Assembly: GCA_029007015.1 (NCBI GenBank)
Contig: JAQXHB010000093.1
Span: 1-12,377 of the forward strand
From: Bacillota bacterium
Lineage (GTDB): Bacteria; Bacillota; Clostridia; Oscillospirales; Acutalibacteraceae
Length of the DNA: 12,377 nt
Direction of reading: 5' to 3'
Shown: in pieces, positions 1-6,240 of the stretch
Numbering within the stretch: the first letter of the stretch is position 1
How the letters are laid out: each line of letters starts with the position of its first letter
The notes under the pieces: generated by a model
What the model was told of the DNA's origin: nothing
The model's database searches: none
The model's input: the letters and a program-made list of their open reading frames with translations, nothing else
Translations under genes and position numbers: made by a program

Positions 1-1
1 T

Positions 2-379
2 GAAACGGCGGCAAGCAGTAATACTTATTTTGAATTTTATCACATTGATAAAAAGCAAGGCCAGATAGTCGAGCTTGGCGACCTGTTCAATACCGATAAA
101 TTTTCCGATATTCTTGTGGCAGAAATCAAAATGCAAATGCAAGAGCAAATGGAAAACGATGAAAATATCTTATATTGGATAAAAACTGGTGAGATAGGCG
201 AAGAATTTGCAACTGTCAGTGCAGACCATAATTTCTATTGGAATGAAAACGGTGATTTAGTAATTATCTTTGACAAATACGAGGTTGGACCCGGCTCAAT
301 GGGAATACCCGAATTTGTTATAGACAAAGGTGTAATTAGGGATATTTTGAAATCGGAGTTTAAAGATGTTATTTCATAA
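2..379 (+). CDS. DUF3298-domain protein, C-terminal part (RsiV-like), truncated by window edge
   Basis: The frame is open from base 2 to a TAA at 377-379, so only the C-terminal ~125 residues are seen; the GTG at 116 is internal, not the start. The segment has the look of a DUF3298 domain: an LxDLF-type motif (LGDLFNTDKF), a helical QMQEQM stretch, then FYWNENGDLVIIFDKYEVGPGSMG near the end, where the F-x-x-YE-x-x-PG core is characteristic. In the family, this extracellular domain occurs in RsiV-type anti-sigma factors (lysozyme sensing in Bacillus) and in secreted or lipoprotein relatives. The N-terminal region, which would show an anti-sigma domain or a signal peptide, lies outside the window, so the RsiV role is inference. 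No clear terminator follows directly; the 649-697 inverted repeat is the first strong hairpin downstream. Confidence 0.8.
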   Translation, partial: ETAASSNTYFEFYHIDKKQGQIVELGDLFNTDKFSDILVAEIKMQMQEQMENDENILYWIKTGEIGEEFATVSADHNFYWNENGDLVIIFDKYEVGPGSMGIPEFVIDKGVIRDILKSEFKDVIS

Positions 380-648
380 TATGAAGTTATTTCTTTTATA
401 AAATCCATTGAAAAACGATGGTAGGTGTGTATATTATCTTTGTCAGCGTGGCAACGATATGGCAACAAAAAATCGGATAGCGTATGCTTTAACGATAATA
501 CAAATAATGTATATACTCTCTGCTAATTCTCATAAACAAATGTGTTTAAGATTGATTTTTAGGGAGCGAGTGGGAATAAAATGAATAACGCCCGAAAGTA
601 TTGAAAAATAGGGGCTTCCGTAAGGACGGTTTCAAAAGGAACCGATTG
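380..648. other. Intergenic stretch without a recognisable gene
   Basis: No credible coding frame is visible. There is a short tandem-like repeat (GGCAAC at both ends of 452-467) and a weak dyad TAAACA/TGTTTA near 533-548. An 8-codon frame at 581-604 (MNNARKY) has a weak purine-rich upstream stretch but is too short to call. The right end holds two mutually exclusive small hairpins (CCGT/ACGG at 618-629 and CGGTTTC/GGAACCG at 627-644). These most likely belong to the 3' end of the minus-strand operon, where they are followed by a T-run (604-608 on the minus strand). Confidence 0.5.
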
Positions 649-697
649 AAAGACAGATATCCCGCAGATTCATTGAATCTGCGGGATATCTGTCTTT
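649..697 (-). terminator. 24-bp perfect inverted repeat, probable operon terminator
   Basis: Arms 649-672 and 674-697 are perfectly complementary around a single central T. The RNA can form a ~23-bp stem with a 3-nt loop. It starts 8 bases past the stop codon of the cohesin gene on the minus strand. The U-tract after it is short on both strands (TTT then mixed), so it may act as an RNA-stabilising 3' end plus terminator. A second hairpin at 627-644 and a minus-strand T-run near 604-608 lie just beyond. It also separates the convergent DUF3298 gene. Confidence 0.7.
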
Positions 698-705
698 ATA
701 CATAA

Positions 706-1905
706 CTACCTAGTCTTTTTCCCAATCACAACTCCGATGCCGACTCCGACCGCCAATCCGGCTACGCTGACTACAATCAACATCCAAATCGGGATACCGC
801 CTTTGGTGGGTTCAGTGGTTGCCGGTGTTTCCGAGTTGGCGATTTCCTCCGGCTCAGACTCAACCGGCTTTTCATCCGCGCTTCCGTCATGCGCTGCCGC
901 ACGCTTGGCAACTACAATATATTCCCTCTTACTGCCGTCCTCGGCGGTACAGATAACCTTTACCGGATTATCTTGTCCCGCAGCCAGTTTGTCTCCGCCA
1001 ATGACTTCCACTCCGGCCTTGCCGTCTGCCGCCTTGCCGCTCACCTTGATGCTCTCGGTTTCGTACGGCAACCATACAACATAATTGGCGGTGTCTGCGT
1101 TAAACACGGGCGACAGCAGAAACCCATCAACACTGATTCCCGATAACTTGTTGTTACTGCTCGCCTTGTAGTTCGGGTCCTGCTCTCTGGTTACCTTGAT
1201 GGTATATGTCCTTTTCGCTCCGTTCTCCGCTTTGACGGTAATCGCCACTTTAGTGGTGCCGCCCGGTGTCAAATTCGGATTGCTGATGCTGACTGTCGCT
1301 TTGTCCTCGGCAGTCGCCTTAATGTCCAGTTTGGAAACACTGAACGGAACTTTCGCTGTATATGAAGTGGTATCTTTATTAAATGCCGGAGAAATAGTTG
1401 CATTGCCAACTGTCAAGCCGGTCAGTTTGTTCGCACCCGACAAAGGAGCCGCAACCGTGGCGGAATAACTGACTGTTCCCACATTGGCATCCGCACTGCC
1501 GTCAGATGCCTTTACTCCGGTGCAGGACACCTTGATTTTGGTCCCGGGCTCCACATTCTTCACCTTAAAGGATACTGTAAACAAATCCTTGCCGCCGTTT
1601 ATCGGGTTAGACAGGTTGTTATCGTAGGCAACAAAGTTATTGCCGTTGAACTCCACAGCCCACGGTGAGGCAATTTTCTGTTTGGTTCGGGTCATCTGAA
1701 GCTGACTGCTGTCATAGGAAAGCGTACCTGATGCGCCTGACAGGCCTTTGCCGCTGAGTTTAAAGGTGAGTGTGATACTATCTCCCGCACGGACCGTGCC
1801 GGGGCCGGACAAACCGGCTGATGCAGATACCGCCGATACCGTAATCGGTAAAAGCATGGCAAAGCACATTGCCAATGTTAAAACAATTGATGAAATCTTC
1901 TTCAT
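706..1905 (-). CDS. Membrane-anchored cohesin protein with two cadherin-like domains
   Basis: A 399-residue surface protein. A signal peptide (MKKISSIVLTLAMCFAMLLP, cleavage near VSA/ASA at ~25-30) is followed by a cohesin domain at ~31-153 (GPGTVRAGDSITLTFKL start, LSYDSSQLQ strand). Two cadherin-like beta-sandwich domains follow at ~158-239 and ~251-334, each with the L-x-G-[IL]-x-V ... SPxFNxDTxxY pattern. Then come an acidic Pro/Glu/Thr linker (~336-368), one transmembrane helix (~372-395) and a short KKTR tail; no LPxTG motif. The start is the ATG at 1905, not 1926, because AAGGAGG at 1914-1921 lies 8 bases upstream and overlaps the stop codon of the protease gene (TAAGGAGG). That gives 14 bases between the genes and suggests translational coupling. 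By family knowledge cohesins bind dockerins; the neighbouring protease ends in a dockerin, so this protein is inferred to be its cell-surface receptor. Domain calls are by pattern recognition; the pairing is untested. Confidence 0.85.
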   Translation of the reverse strand: MKKISSIVLTLAMCFAMLLPITVSAVSASAGLSGPGTVRAGDSITLTFKLSGKGLSGASGTLSYDSSQLQMTRTKQKIASPWAVEFNGNNFVAYDNNLSNPINGGKDLFTVSFKVKNVEPGTKIKVSCTGVKASDGSADANVGTVSYSATVAAPLSGANKLTGLTVGNATISPAFNKDTTSYTAKVPFSVSKLDIKATAEDKATVSISNPNLTPGGTTKVAITVKAENGAKRTYTIKVTREQDPNYKASSNNKLSGISVDGFLLSPVFNADTANYVVWLPYETESIKVSGKAADGKAGVEVIGGDKLAAGQDNPVKVICTAEDGSKREYIVVAKRAAAHDGSADEKPVESEPEEIANSETPATTEPTKGGIPIWMLIVVSVAGLAVGVGIGVVIGKKTR

Positions 1906-1919
1906 ATTGGATGTCCTCC

Positions 1920-4799
1920 TTAGCACGCTCTGGGCTGGATTTTATCCTTGCCCAGAATATGTGCTTTGATTTGGATAAAGTCGGTGATGGAAATTGCGTT
2001 GTCACCGTTGGTATCAGCGGCTTTTGCCGCGGCGCCGGACAACTTGGATTTTTTCAGCAAATCAGACTTGATGGCCAGCATATCGGTGATAGAAATACCG
2101 CCGTCGCCGTTTATGTCGCCGGTAACCACGATCGACAGCGTTTGCAAAGCGCTATTTCCAACCATCAGTTTCACCGTCATTCCGGTTCCCACTCTGTCGG
2201 TGCCGGCTTTTACTTTGTTTCCGTCATACACCTTAACATTACTGCTGTTGTTTAAGCCGTTAAGCAGTTGTGTTACCGTTGTACCGGCAGATATTTTACT
2301 GATGCTGTTCCCTCTGATATTATAGCGTGAGGAAGTTATTGAAAGATTGTTTAACCCGATTTTTTCAAGATCATATTTGCACAAAGGCTTATACCGAGAA
2401 AAGTCGATAACATCCGATTCAGTCAAAGCATAACCCTCAATCCAATTATAAAACTGATAACTAAGCGGGTCTTTCTTTTTAAGTTGCTCTGCTATAGATT
2501 GGAAGGTATGAGGGTCGCTAATATCAACCTTGGGTTGAACTTCAATATTGATAAGGCTTGGCCGGTCACAATCAAAGCAGAATGTTGAGACATATCTCTC
2601 GAAAGGATAAAGGGATTCACCGTTTATCGTTGCATGAACCGGCCTATGGTAGTCCTCATAAAAGACATCTATCCGGCTGTCAACATTACCGTCCGTGTTC
2701 GTCCAATCAATCTCCATAAATCCTGAGCCGGTAAGGTATGCTTCGACCGGTTGACCGCCGATAATGGCTTTAACACCTTTCAAATTATATGCATAGGTAT
2801 CCTCAGCATAACTGTATTCTCGTGTACCGTTAAATACTATTGATTCAATCGTTAACTGCTTTAGCTTCTCCAGACCTGTCAGATCAAGCGTTCCTGTCAG
2901 TACATTTCCTTTGAGCCAAAGATTTTCCAAATCCGGAAAGAATTCCAAATCATTTAACGAGTGAATATCTGTCCCCCATAACTGCAACTGCGTTACACTT
3001 TGTGTTTCCGGTAAATATATCTGGCTTTTCTTGTAGCGTATACCGTTTTCATACTGAGTGGATGCACTGTTGATGTGATAGAGGTACGCCGACTTGAAGT
3101 TTTCATCCGTGAAGTTGACAACAGGGCTTACGGCAGGGGTAACGGTGATGGGAATTGACTGTGAGAGAGACGGATTGTCTACAGAGGTTGCCGTAATTTT
3201 TGCCGTCCCCTCACCTACTGCAATATAACTTCCGTCTGCATTCATTTTTACGACCTCCGTATTGTCGGAGGTCCAAACGACATCTTGATTTGCTTCACTT
3301 GGCGAAAGATTGGCGTATAAAAGCATCGTTTGACCTACTTCCGCAGTGATAGACCTGGTAGGGCCAATCGTTAATTTTTCCGGAACAGGCTTTGTTTCCA
3401 AAAGCGCGCCGTAGGCATTTAAAGAAGCACCGTTTGCAATGCAATATTTTAAAAACATCCCGTTTTTTACAGCGCCGTTCAGTATGGCGTTTTTTATCTG
3501 AGCGGTGGTATAGTTGGGATGATTGGCCAAAACTAATGCTGCAACTCCGGCGACCATAGGGGCCGCCATAGAGGTACCGCTCATTTCTGCATAGTCGTTT
3601 CCGGGTATGGTGCTGAGAATGTTCGCCCCGGGAGCCACCAGATCTACATCGGTACCGTAGTTGGAATATCCCTCCCGCAAGCCGTTGGTCAAATCCGAAT
3701 TGTAGCCGTTGCTGTGGGATGCCCCTACCGTAATGATATTTGGCAAATCAAAACTGGCCGGATAATGGGGACAGGTGTCAATACAGACATCCTCATTTCC
3801 CGCAGCAGCAACAAACAATCCATCATAATTTTTTATCGCTTCCTCCAACGGTTTATAGTCACTGTAATCATTAAAGGAGGCATAACCGCCCCAACTGGCA
3901 TTTAGGATGGGAATATCATTGTTTCCGGCATAGTTGATGGCTTCAACTGCATTAGAAACCAATATATTGCCGTTTTCATCACCAATACGCAACCACGCCA
4001 GTTGAACATTCCAGTTTACACCGCAAACACCTATACCGTTGTCTCCCTTAGCACCCACGATGCCTGCCACATGTGTGCCATGCCCTTCGTCATCTGTAGG
4101 TGTGCCACCGCGTCGATTTACAAAATCGTAGCCATGCAAATCGTTTCGGTATCCATTTCGGTTCGGCTTCGGATTCACCCACAGGTTATCCCTTAAATCC
4201 TCATGGTTTCCGTCAATTCCCGAATCAATAATACCAACAACAACTTTTTTACTGCCCGTGGTGATATCCCACGCCTGCGCGGCCTTGATTGCATCCAGTG
4301 CCTCGTATGATTTAGACGCATATTGCTCGTCATTGGGAGTGGTATTGCATACCTTTATTATCCTATCCGGTACAGCATACTCAATATTTGGATTGGAACG
4401 AAGAATCTTTAGAGTGTTTTGCACATTTTCAATACCGGAATTTTTAAGTGTAACGACAAACATATTATTCTGTGTATCGTCCTGCGTTGCACAAAGCGAA
4501 GTGTTTTTTGTGACGATATTTGATGTATTGGAAGGATTGATAAGTTGCACATCCACTGTTTCAATCCCTAAATCAGGAAAAGAGACAGAAGCAGTTGAAT
4601 ATGCAGAGGTGAGTCCTATTGACTTTGATTTTACCGTCCTTAATTTAACAATTACCCTATCGGGAGCATAAGAAAAATCATCAGTCGTGTATTCTGTTTT
4701 AACTGTCGGTTCGCCTATAGGCTCAGCAGCCACACTTGGCGTGACTGAATTAGAACATAAAAGTAAGATGCAAAGAAGAAATATGAGAAATTTTTTCAT
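1920..4799 (-). CDS. Secreted subtilisin-like (S8) serine protease with C-terminal dockerin
   Basis: A 959-residue exported endopeptidase. In order: signal peptide 1-25; inhibitory prodomain ~42-150 (APDRVIVKLR start, NPNIEYAVPD end); S8 catalytic domain ~160-465 with the full set of catalytic residues, Asp192 (IIDSGIDG), His240 (GHGTHVAG), oxyanion Asn335 (AAAGNED) and Ser410 (SGTSMAAP). A Big_2-type Ig-like domain (~473-553) follows, then a leucine-rich segment (~600-655), an uncharacterised region, a small domain at ~832-890 often seen before dockerins, and a type I dockerin at ~894-950. The dockerin has two F-hand calcium loops: Asp895/Asn897/Asp899/Ser903/Asp906 and Asp929/Asn931/Asp933/Ser937/Asp940. 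Both loops carry the same ISITD signature. The protein ends in a lone Cys. The start has GGAGGG 7 bases upstream. It follows the 169-aa gene by 39 bases and precedes the cohesin gene by 14. Protease identity is near certain; the substrate is unknown. Confidence 0.95.
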   Translation of the reverse strand: MKKFLIFLLCILLLCSNSVTPSVAAEPIGEPTVKTEYTTDDFSYAPDRVIVKLRTVKSKSIGLTSAYSTASVSFPDLGIETVDVQLINPSNTSNIVTKNTSLCATQDDTQNNMFVVTLKNSGIENVQNTLKILRSNPNIEYAVPDRIIKVCNTTPNDEQYASKSYEALDAIKAAQAWDITTGSKKVVVGIIDSGIDGNHEDLRDNLWVNPKPNRNGYRNDLHGYDFVNRRGGTPTDDEGHGTHVAGIVGAKGDNGIGVCGVNWNVQLAWLRIGDENGNILVSNAVEAINYAGNNDIPILNASWGGYASFNDYSDYKPLEEAIKNYDGLFVAAAGNEDVCIDTCPHYPASFDLPNIITVGASHSNGYNSDLTNGLREGYSNYGTDVDLVAPGANILSTIPGNDYAEMSGTSMAAPMVAGVAALVLANHPNYTTAQIKNAILNGAVKNGMFLKYCIANGASLNAYGALLETKPVPEKLTIGPTRSITAEVGQTMLLYANLSPSEANQDVVWTSDNTEVVKMNADGSYIAVGEGTAKITATSVDNPSLSQSIPITVTPAVSPVVNFTDENFKSAYLYHINSASTQYENGIRYKKSQIYLPETQSVTQLQLWGTDIHSLNDLEFFPDLENLWLKGNVLTGTLDLTGLEKLKQLTIESIVFNGTREYSYAEDTYAYNLKGVKAIIGGQPVEAYLTGSGFMEIDWTNTDGNVDSRIDVFYEDYHRPVHATINGESLYPFERYVSTFCFDCDRPSLINIEVQPKVDISDPHTFQSIAEQLKKKDPLSYQFYNWIEGYALTESDVIDFSRYKPLCKYDLEKIGLNNLSITSSRYNIRGNSISKISAGTTVTQLLNGLNNSSNVKVYDGNKVKAGTDRVGTGMTVKLMVGNSALQTLSIVVTGDINGDGGISITDMLAIKSDLLKKSKLSGAAAKAADTNGDNAISITDFIQIKAHILGKDKIQPRAC

Positions 4800-4838
4800 T
4801 TAATACCCTCCATACAGTTAAAAAAACTACCGTTTGAC

Positions 4839-5348
4839 TTAAACACAAAGGTGATACAGAAGCCCTTTAAATGTTAACTTGCACTTATAATTTCCAATGA
4901 CAACATGTCCGTTTTTACCGCTTTCGTATAGGTCAAAAGTTATCACTGTATAGTCCGACCGCTTAATTTCAATCTGTGTTGTCTGAACAACTTCACCTAA
5001 GTCACATCGAATGAAAAGTTTGTCGGTCTTTAAGTCTTTAAATGTTTTGACCAACTGTTTTGAAATAAATTGTTGATTTCCGTTTTCATCAAAATCATAG
5101 TTGATTTTATATATGTTTACATTGTTGATTCCATAATTGGATTCAACGAAAAACTCGCAGCCGATGTCATCAACAATTAAAACATTATCCTCATTCTCAA
5201 TATCTATGTTTGAATCATACGGGACAACTGAAAATTTCTCATAAATATTATCCTTGTTTTTTAAAACAGCCCAAATATGGCCCGCTAAATATAAAAGAAA
5301 GGCAATACAGGTAACGATTGAAGATATGTTTGAAATAATACCCCACAT
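4839..5348 (-). CDS. Small one-TM protein of unknown function, first gene of the protease-cohesin cluster
   Basis: A 169-residue protein I do not recognise. One hydrophobic segment at ~4-28 (ISSIVTCIAFLLYLAGHIWAV) is followed by a short basic stretch (KNKD). The remaining ~125 residues alternate hydrophobic and polar positions as in a beta-rich domain, with cysteines at 64, 115 and 156 and an end of YKCKLTFKGLLYHLCV. The basic stretch after the helix suggests N-out/C-in topology, but this is uncertain. An AAGGAG lies 12 bases before the ATG, a slightly long spacing, and no better in-frame start is visible. The gene lies downstream of the 5444-5472 promoter and 39 bases before the protease start with no strong terminator between, so cotranscription is likely. 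Its role in the cluster (partner, immunity, regulator, or unrelated) cannot be read from the sequence. Confidence 0.7.
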   Translation of the reverse strand: MWGIISNISSIVTCIAFLLYLAGHIWAVLKNKDNIYEKFSVVPYDSNIDIENEDNVLIVDDIGCEFFVESNYGINNVNIYKINYDFDENGNQQFISKQLVKTFKDLKTDKLFIRCDLGEVVQTTQIEIKRSDYTVITFDLYESGKNGHVVIGNYKCKLTFKGLLYHLCV

Positions 5349-5412
5349 AGCAATATCGCACTCCTTAATTTTGCCATAATCTTATTCAAATGCAGATAAA
5401 CCGAACCAAGAT

Positions 5413-5437
5413 AAAAAGCACCCTCTTTCAAGTGCTT
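5413..5437 (-). other. 5' hairpin with U-run at the predicted transcription start of the protease operon
   Basis: On the minus strand AAGCAC (5432-5437) pairs with GTGCTT (5416-5421), extended by two G-U pairs around a GAAAGA loop, followed by a run of five U (5413-5417). It looks like an intrinsic terminator, but the predicted transcription start is at about 5437, so the stem begins at base +1. It may be a 5' stabilising hairpin or an early-pausing element rather than a true terminator. Confidence 0.55.
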
Positions 5438-5443
5438 GAATAC

Positions 5444-5472
5444 AGTATAGTTGAAATGTTTAGCAGTGTCAA
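5444..5472 (-). promoter_or_regulatory. Sigma-A promoter for the three-gene minus-strand operon
   Basis: On the minus strand a perfect -35 TTGACA (5467-5472), a 17-base spacer and a -10 TATACT (5444-5449, one mismatch). The predicted start is near 5437, giving a ~90-base leader before the ATG at 5348. Its -35 overlaps the -35 of the opposite-strand promoter at 5466-5494. Confidence 0.8.
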
Positions 5473-5494
5473 TAGGAGCATAAACAAATATAAT
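5466..5494 (+). promoter_or_regulatory. Promoter for the MATE leader RNA
   Basis: A perfect -10 TATAAT at 5489-5494 lies 17 bases after GTGTCA (5466-5471, four of six matches to TTGACA). The predicted start is near 5501, about 20 bases before the structured leader. The -35 hexamer overlaps that of the divergent operon promoter by five bases, so the two promoters may compete for RNA polymerase. Confidence 0.6.
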
Positions 5495-5520
5495 TATGTA
5501 TATATTTACTGCAAAGAGGC

Positions 5521-5585
5521 GCCGGAGTGCCTATGACCGGTGACACCACGGCTGAGATACTCTCTCGGTAGCATTACTGCACTGC
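5521..5585 (+). ncRNA. Structured leader RNA, candidate guanidine-IV (mepA-type) riboswitch
   Basis: The stretch has a closing stem AGTGC (5526-5530) / GCACT (5579-5583) and an inner hairpin CTGAGA/TCTCGG at 5552-5568. An alternative short stem GCCGG/CCGGT (5521-5525 with 5537-5541) is also possible. It sits between a promoter and an intrinsic terminator in front of a MATE-family efflux gene. That is the genomic arrangement known for the mepA motif, which was shown to be a guanidine-IV riboswitch. GCATTA (5571-5576) can pair with TAATGC (5622-5627) in the 5' arm of the terminator, giving a plausible antiterminator switch. The class assignment rests on context and remembered resemblance (CCGG...CCACGGCTGAGA), not on a covariance-model match; a different or degenerate riboswitch is possible. 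Confidence 0.5.
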
Positions 5586-5610
5586 AATTTTAGCAAAAAT
5601 TTAAAAAATC

Positions 5611-5667
5611 GCGCAAAAGAATAATGCGCAAGTCCAGTTTTGGATTTACGCATTATTTTTTTTGCGC
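5611..5667 (+). terminator. Intrinsic terminator between the leader and the MATE gene
   Basis: AATAATGCG (5620-5628) pairs with CGCATTATT (5649-5657). The stem continues inward with AA-G-TCCA/TGGA-TT around a GTTT loop, broken by one C-A mismatch, and is followed by six more T (5658-5663). A longer alternative stem adds GCGCAAAA (5611-5618) paired with TTTT-GCGC (5659-5667). It ends 19 bases before the ATG and just ahead of the ribosome binding site, so readthrough would control the gene. The minus strand also carries T-rich sequence after the stem. Confidence 0.8.
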
Positions 5668-5686
5668 TGATTTTGGAGGTAATCAA

Positions 5687-6080
5687 ATGGAAGAACACAA
5701 TAATTCGTATCTTGCCACCCAAAAGGTCGGCAAACTGATGGGCAAATATGCCGTGCCGTGCATCATTTCACTTTTGGTAGGGGCGCTTTACAACATCGTC
5801 GACCAAATATTTATCGCCAACGCGTCATATCTCGGCTCGTACGGCAACGCGGCAAACACGGTGGTATTTCCACTGACGGTCATTGCGCTTGGCATCGCCG
5901 TGATGATTGGCAATGGCGGCCATCAACAATATGATTCGCAAGTACGGCGCCACGGATGCGGTATTCGGTCAGGAGCAGTATGCGCAGATACCAATGGCTG
6001 TCGTCGGCATTGTTATGAAATTTTTTCAGATAGTTATATCGGTTGTCATCGGTATGGCGGCGCCTGCGGCCGGCAACTGA
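5687..6080 (+). pseudogene. MATE-family multidrug efflux transporter, decayed (internal deletion and frameshift)
   Basis: The ATG at 5687 has GGAGG 7 bases upstream. It opens a typical MATE N-terminus of ~78 residues (KLMGKYAVPCIISLLVGALY, NIVDQIFIAN, VFPLTVIALGIAVMIG) covering about the first two membrane helices. Right after GNGG the reading moves to the +1 frame at ~5922, where INNMIRKYGATDAVFGQEQY and IPMAVVGIVMKFFQIVIS match the middle of MATE proteins (about helices 8-9). A TGA at 6078-6080 then stops it. Intact family members have ~450 residues and 12 helices, so roughly 180 residues between the two blocks and the whole C-terminal third are missing. If read without shift, the first frame continues to 6139 as nonsense sequence. 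The controlling leader and terminator upstream look intact. I infer a recent deletion in a drug or guanidinium-type efflux gene. Confidence 0.85.
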
Positions 6081-6240
6081 CGGCCGAGCGGGCATGCAGT
6101 TTTTCGCACTTTTCAGCCTCAAAAATTCACAGGGGTTAATTTTCAGCCTTGGGGGTTGTAATTGTGGGTTTGATTGCCCGATTTGCCAAATAAAAATGCC
6201 GGAATCACAGAAGTTTTAACACCTTTGATATCAAAGTGCT
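6081..6240. other. Convergent intergenic remnant with a palindrome
   Basis: No gene is visible; it may contain further scrambled MATE or flanking sequence. A perfect 14-base palindrome CTTTGATATCAAAG at 6222-6235, extendable as CAC(c)TTTGAT/ATCAAAGTG, lies just downstream of the glycosyltransferase stop codon on the minus strand. It could be a weak terminator. Confidence 0.35.

Noticed and set aside
1906..1926. Start of the cohesin gene at 1926 (extra seven residues)
   Set aside because: AAGGAGG at 1914-1921 is placed for the ATG at 1905, and the signal peptide begins naturally with MKK there.
5545..5590. TPP riboswitch (because of GGCTGAGAT)
   Set aside because: The second conserved TPP block (CTGAT...TAATGCCAGCG type) is missing, and a MATE gene with the mepA-like context fits another class better. 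Still worth a covariance-model check.
5624..6139. A 171-residue continuous frame as an intact MATE-like protein
   Set aside because: Its start lies inside the terminator hairpin; the ribosome binding site points to 5687. After about residue 78 of the real start the frame is nonsense while the true MATE sequence continues in another frame.
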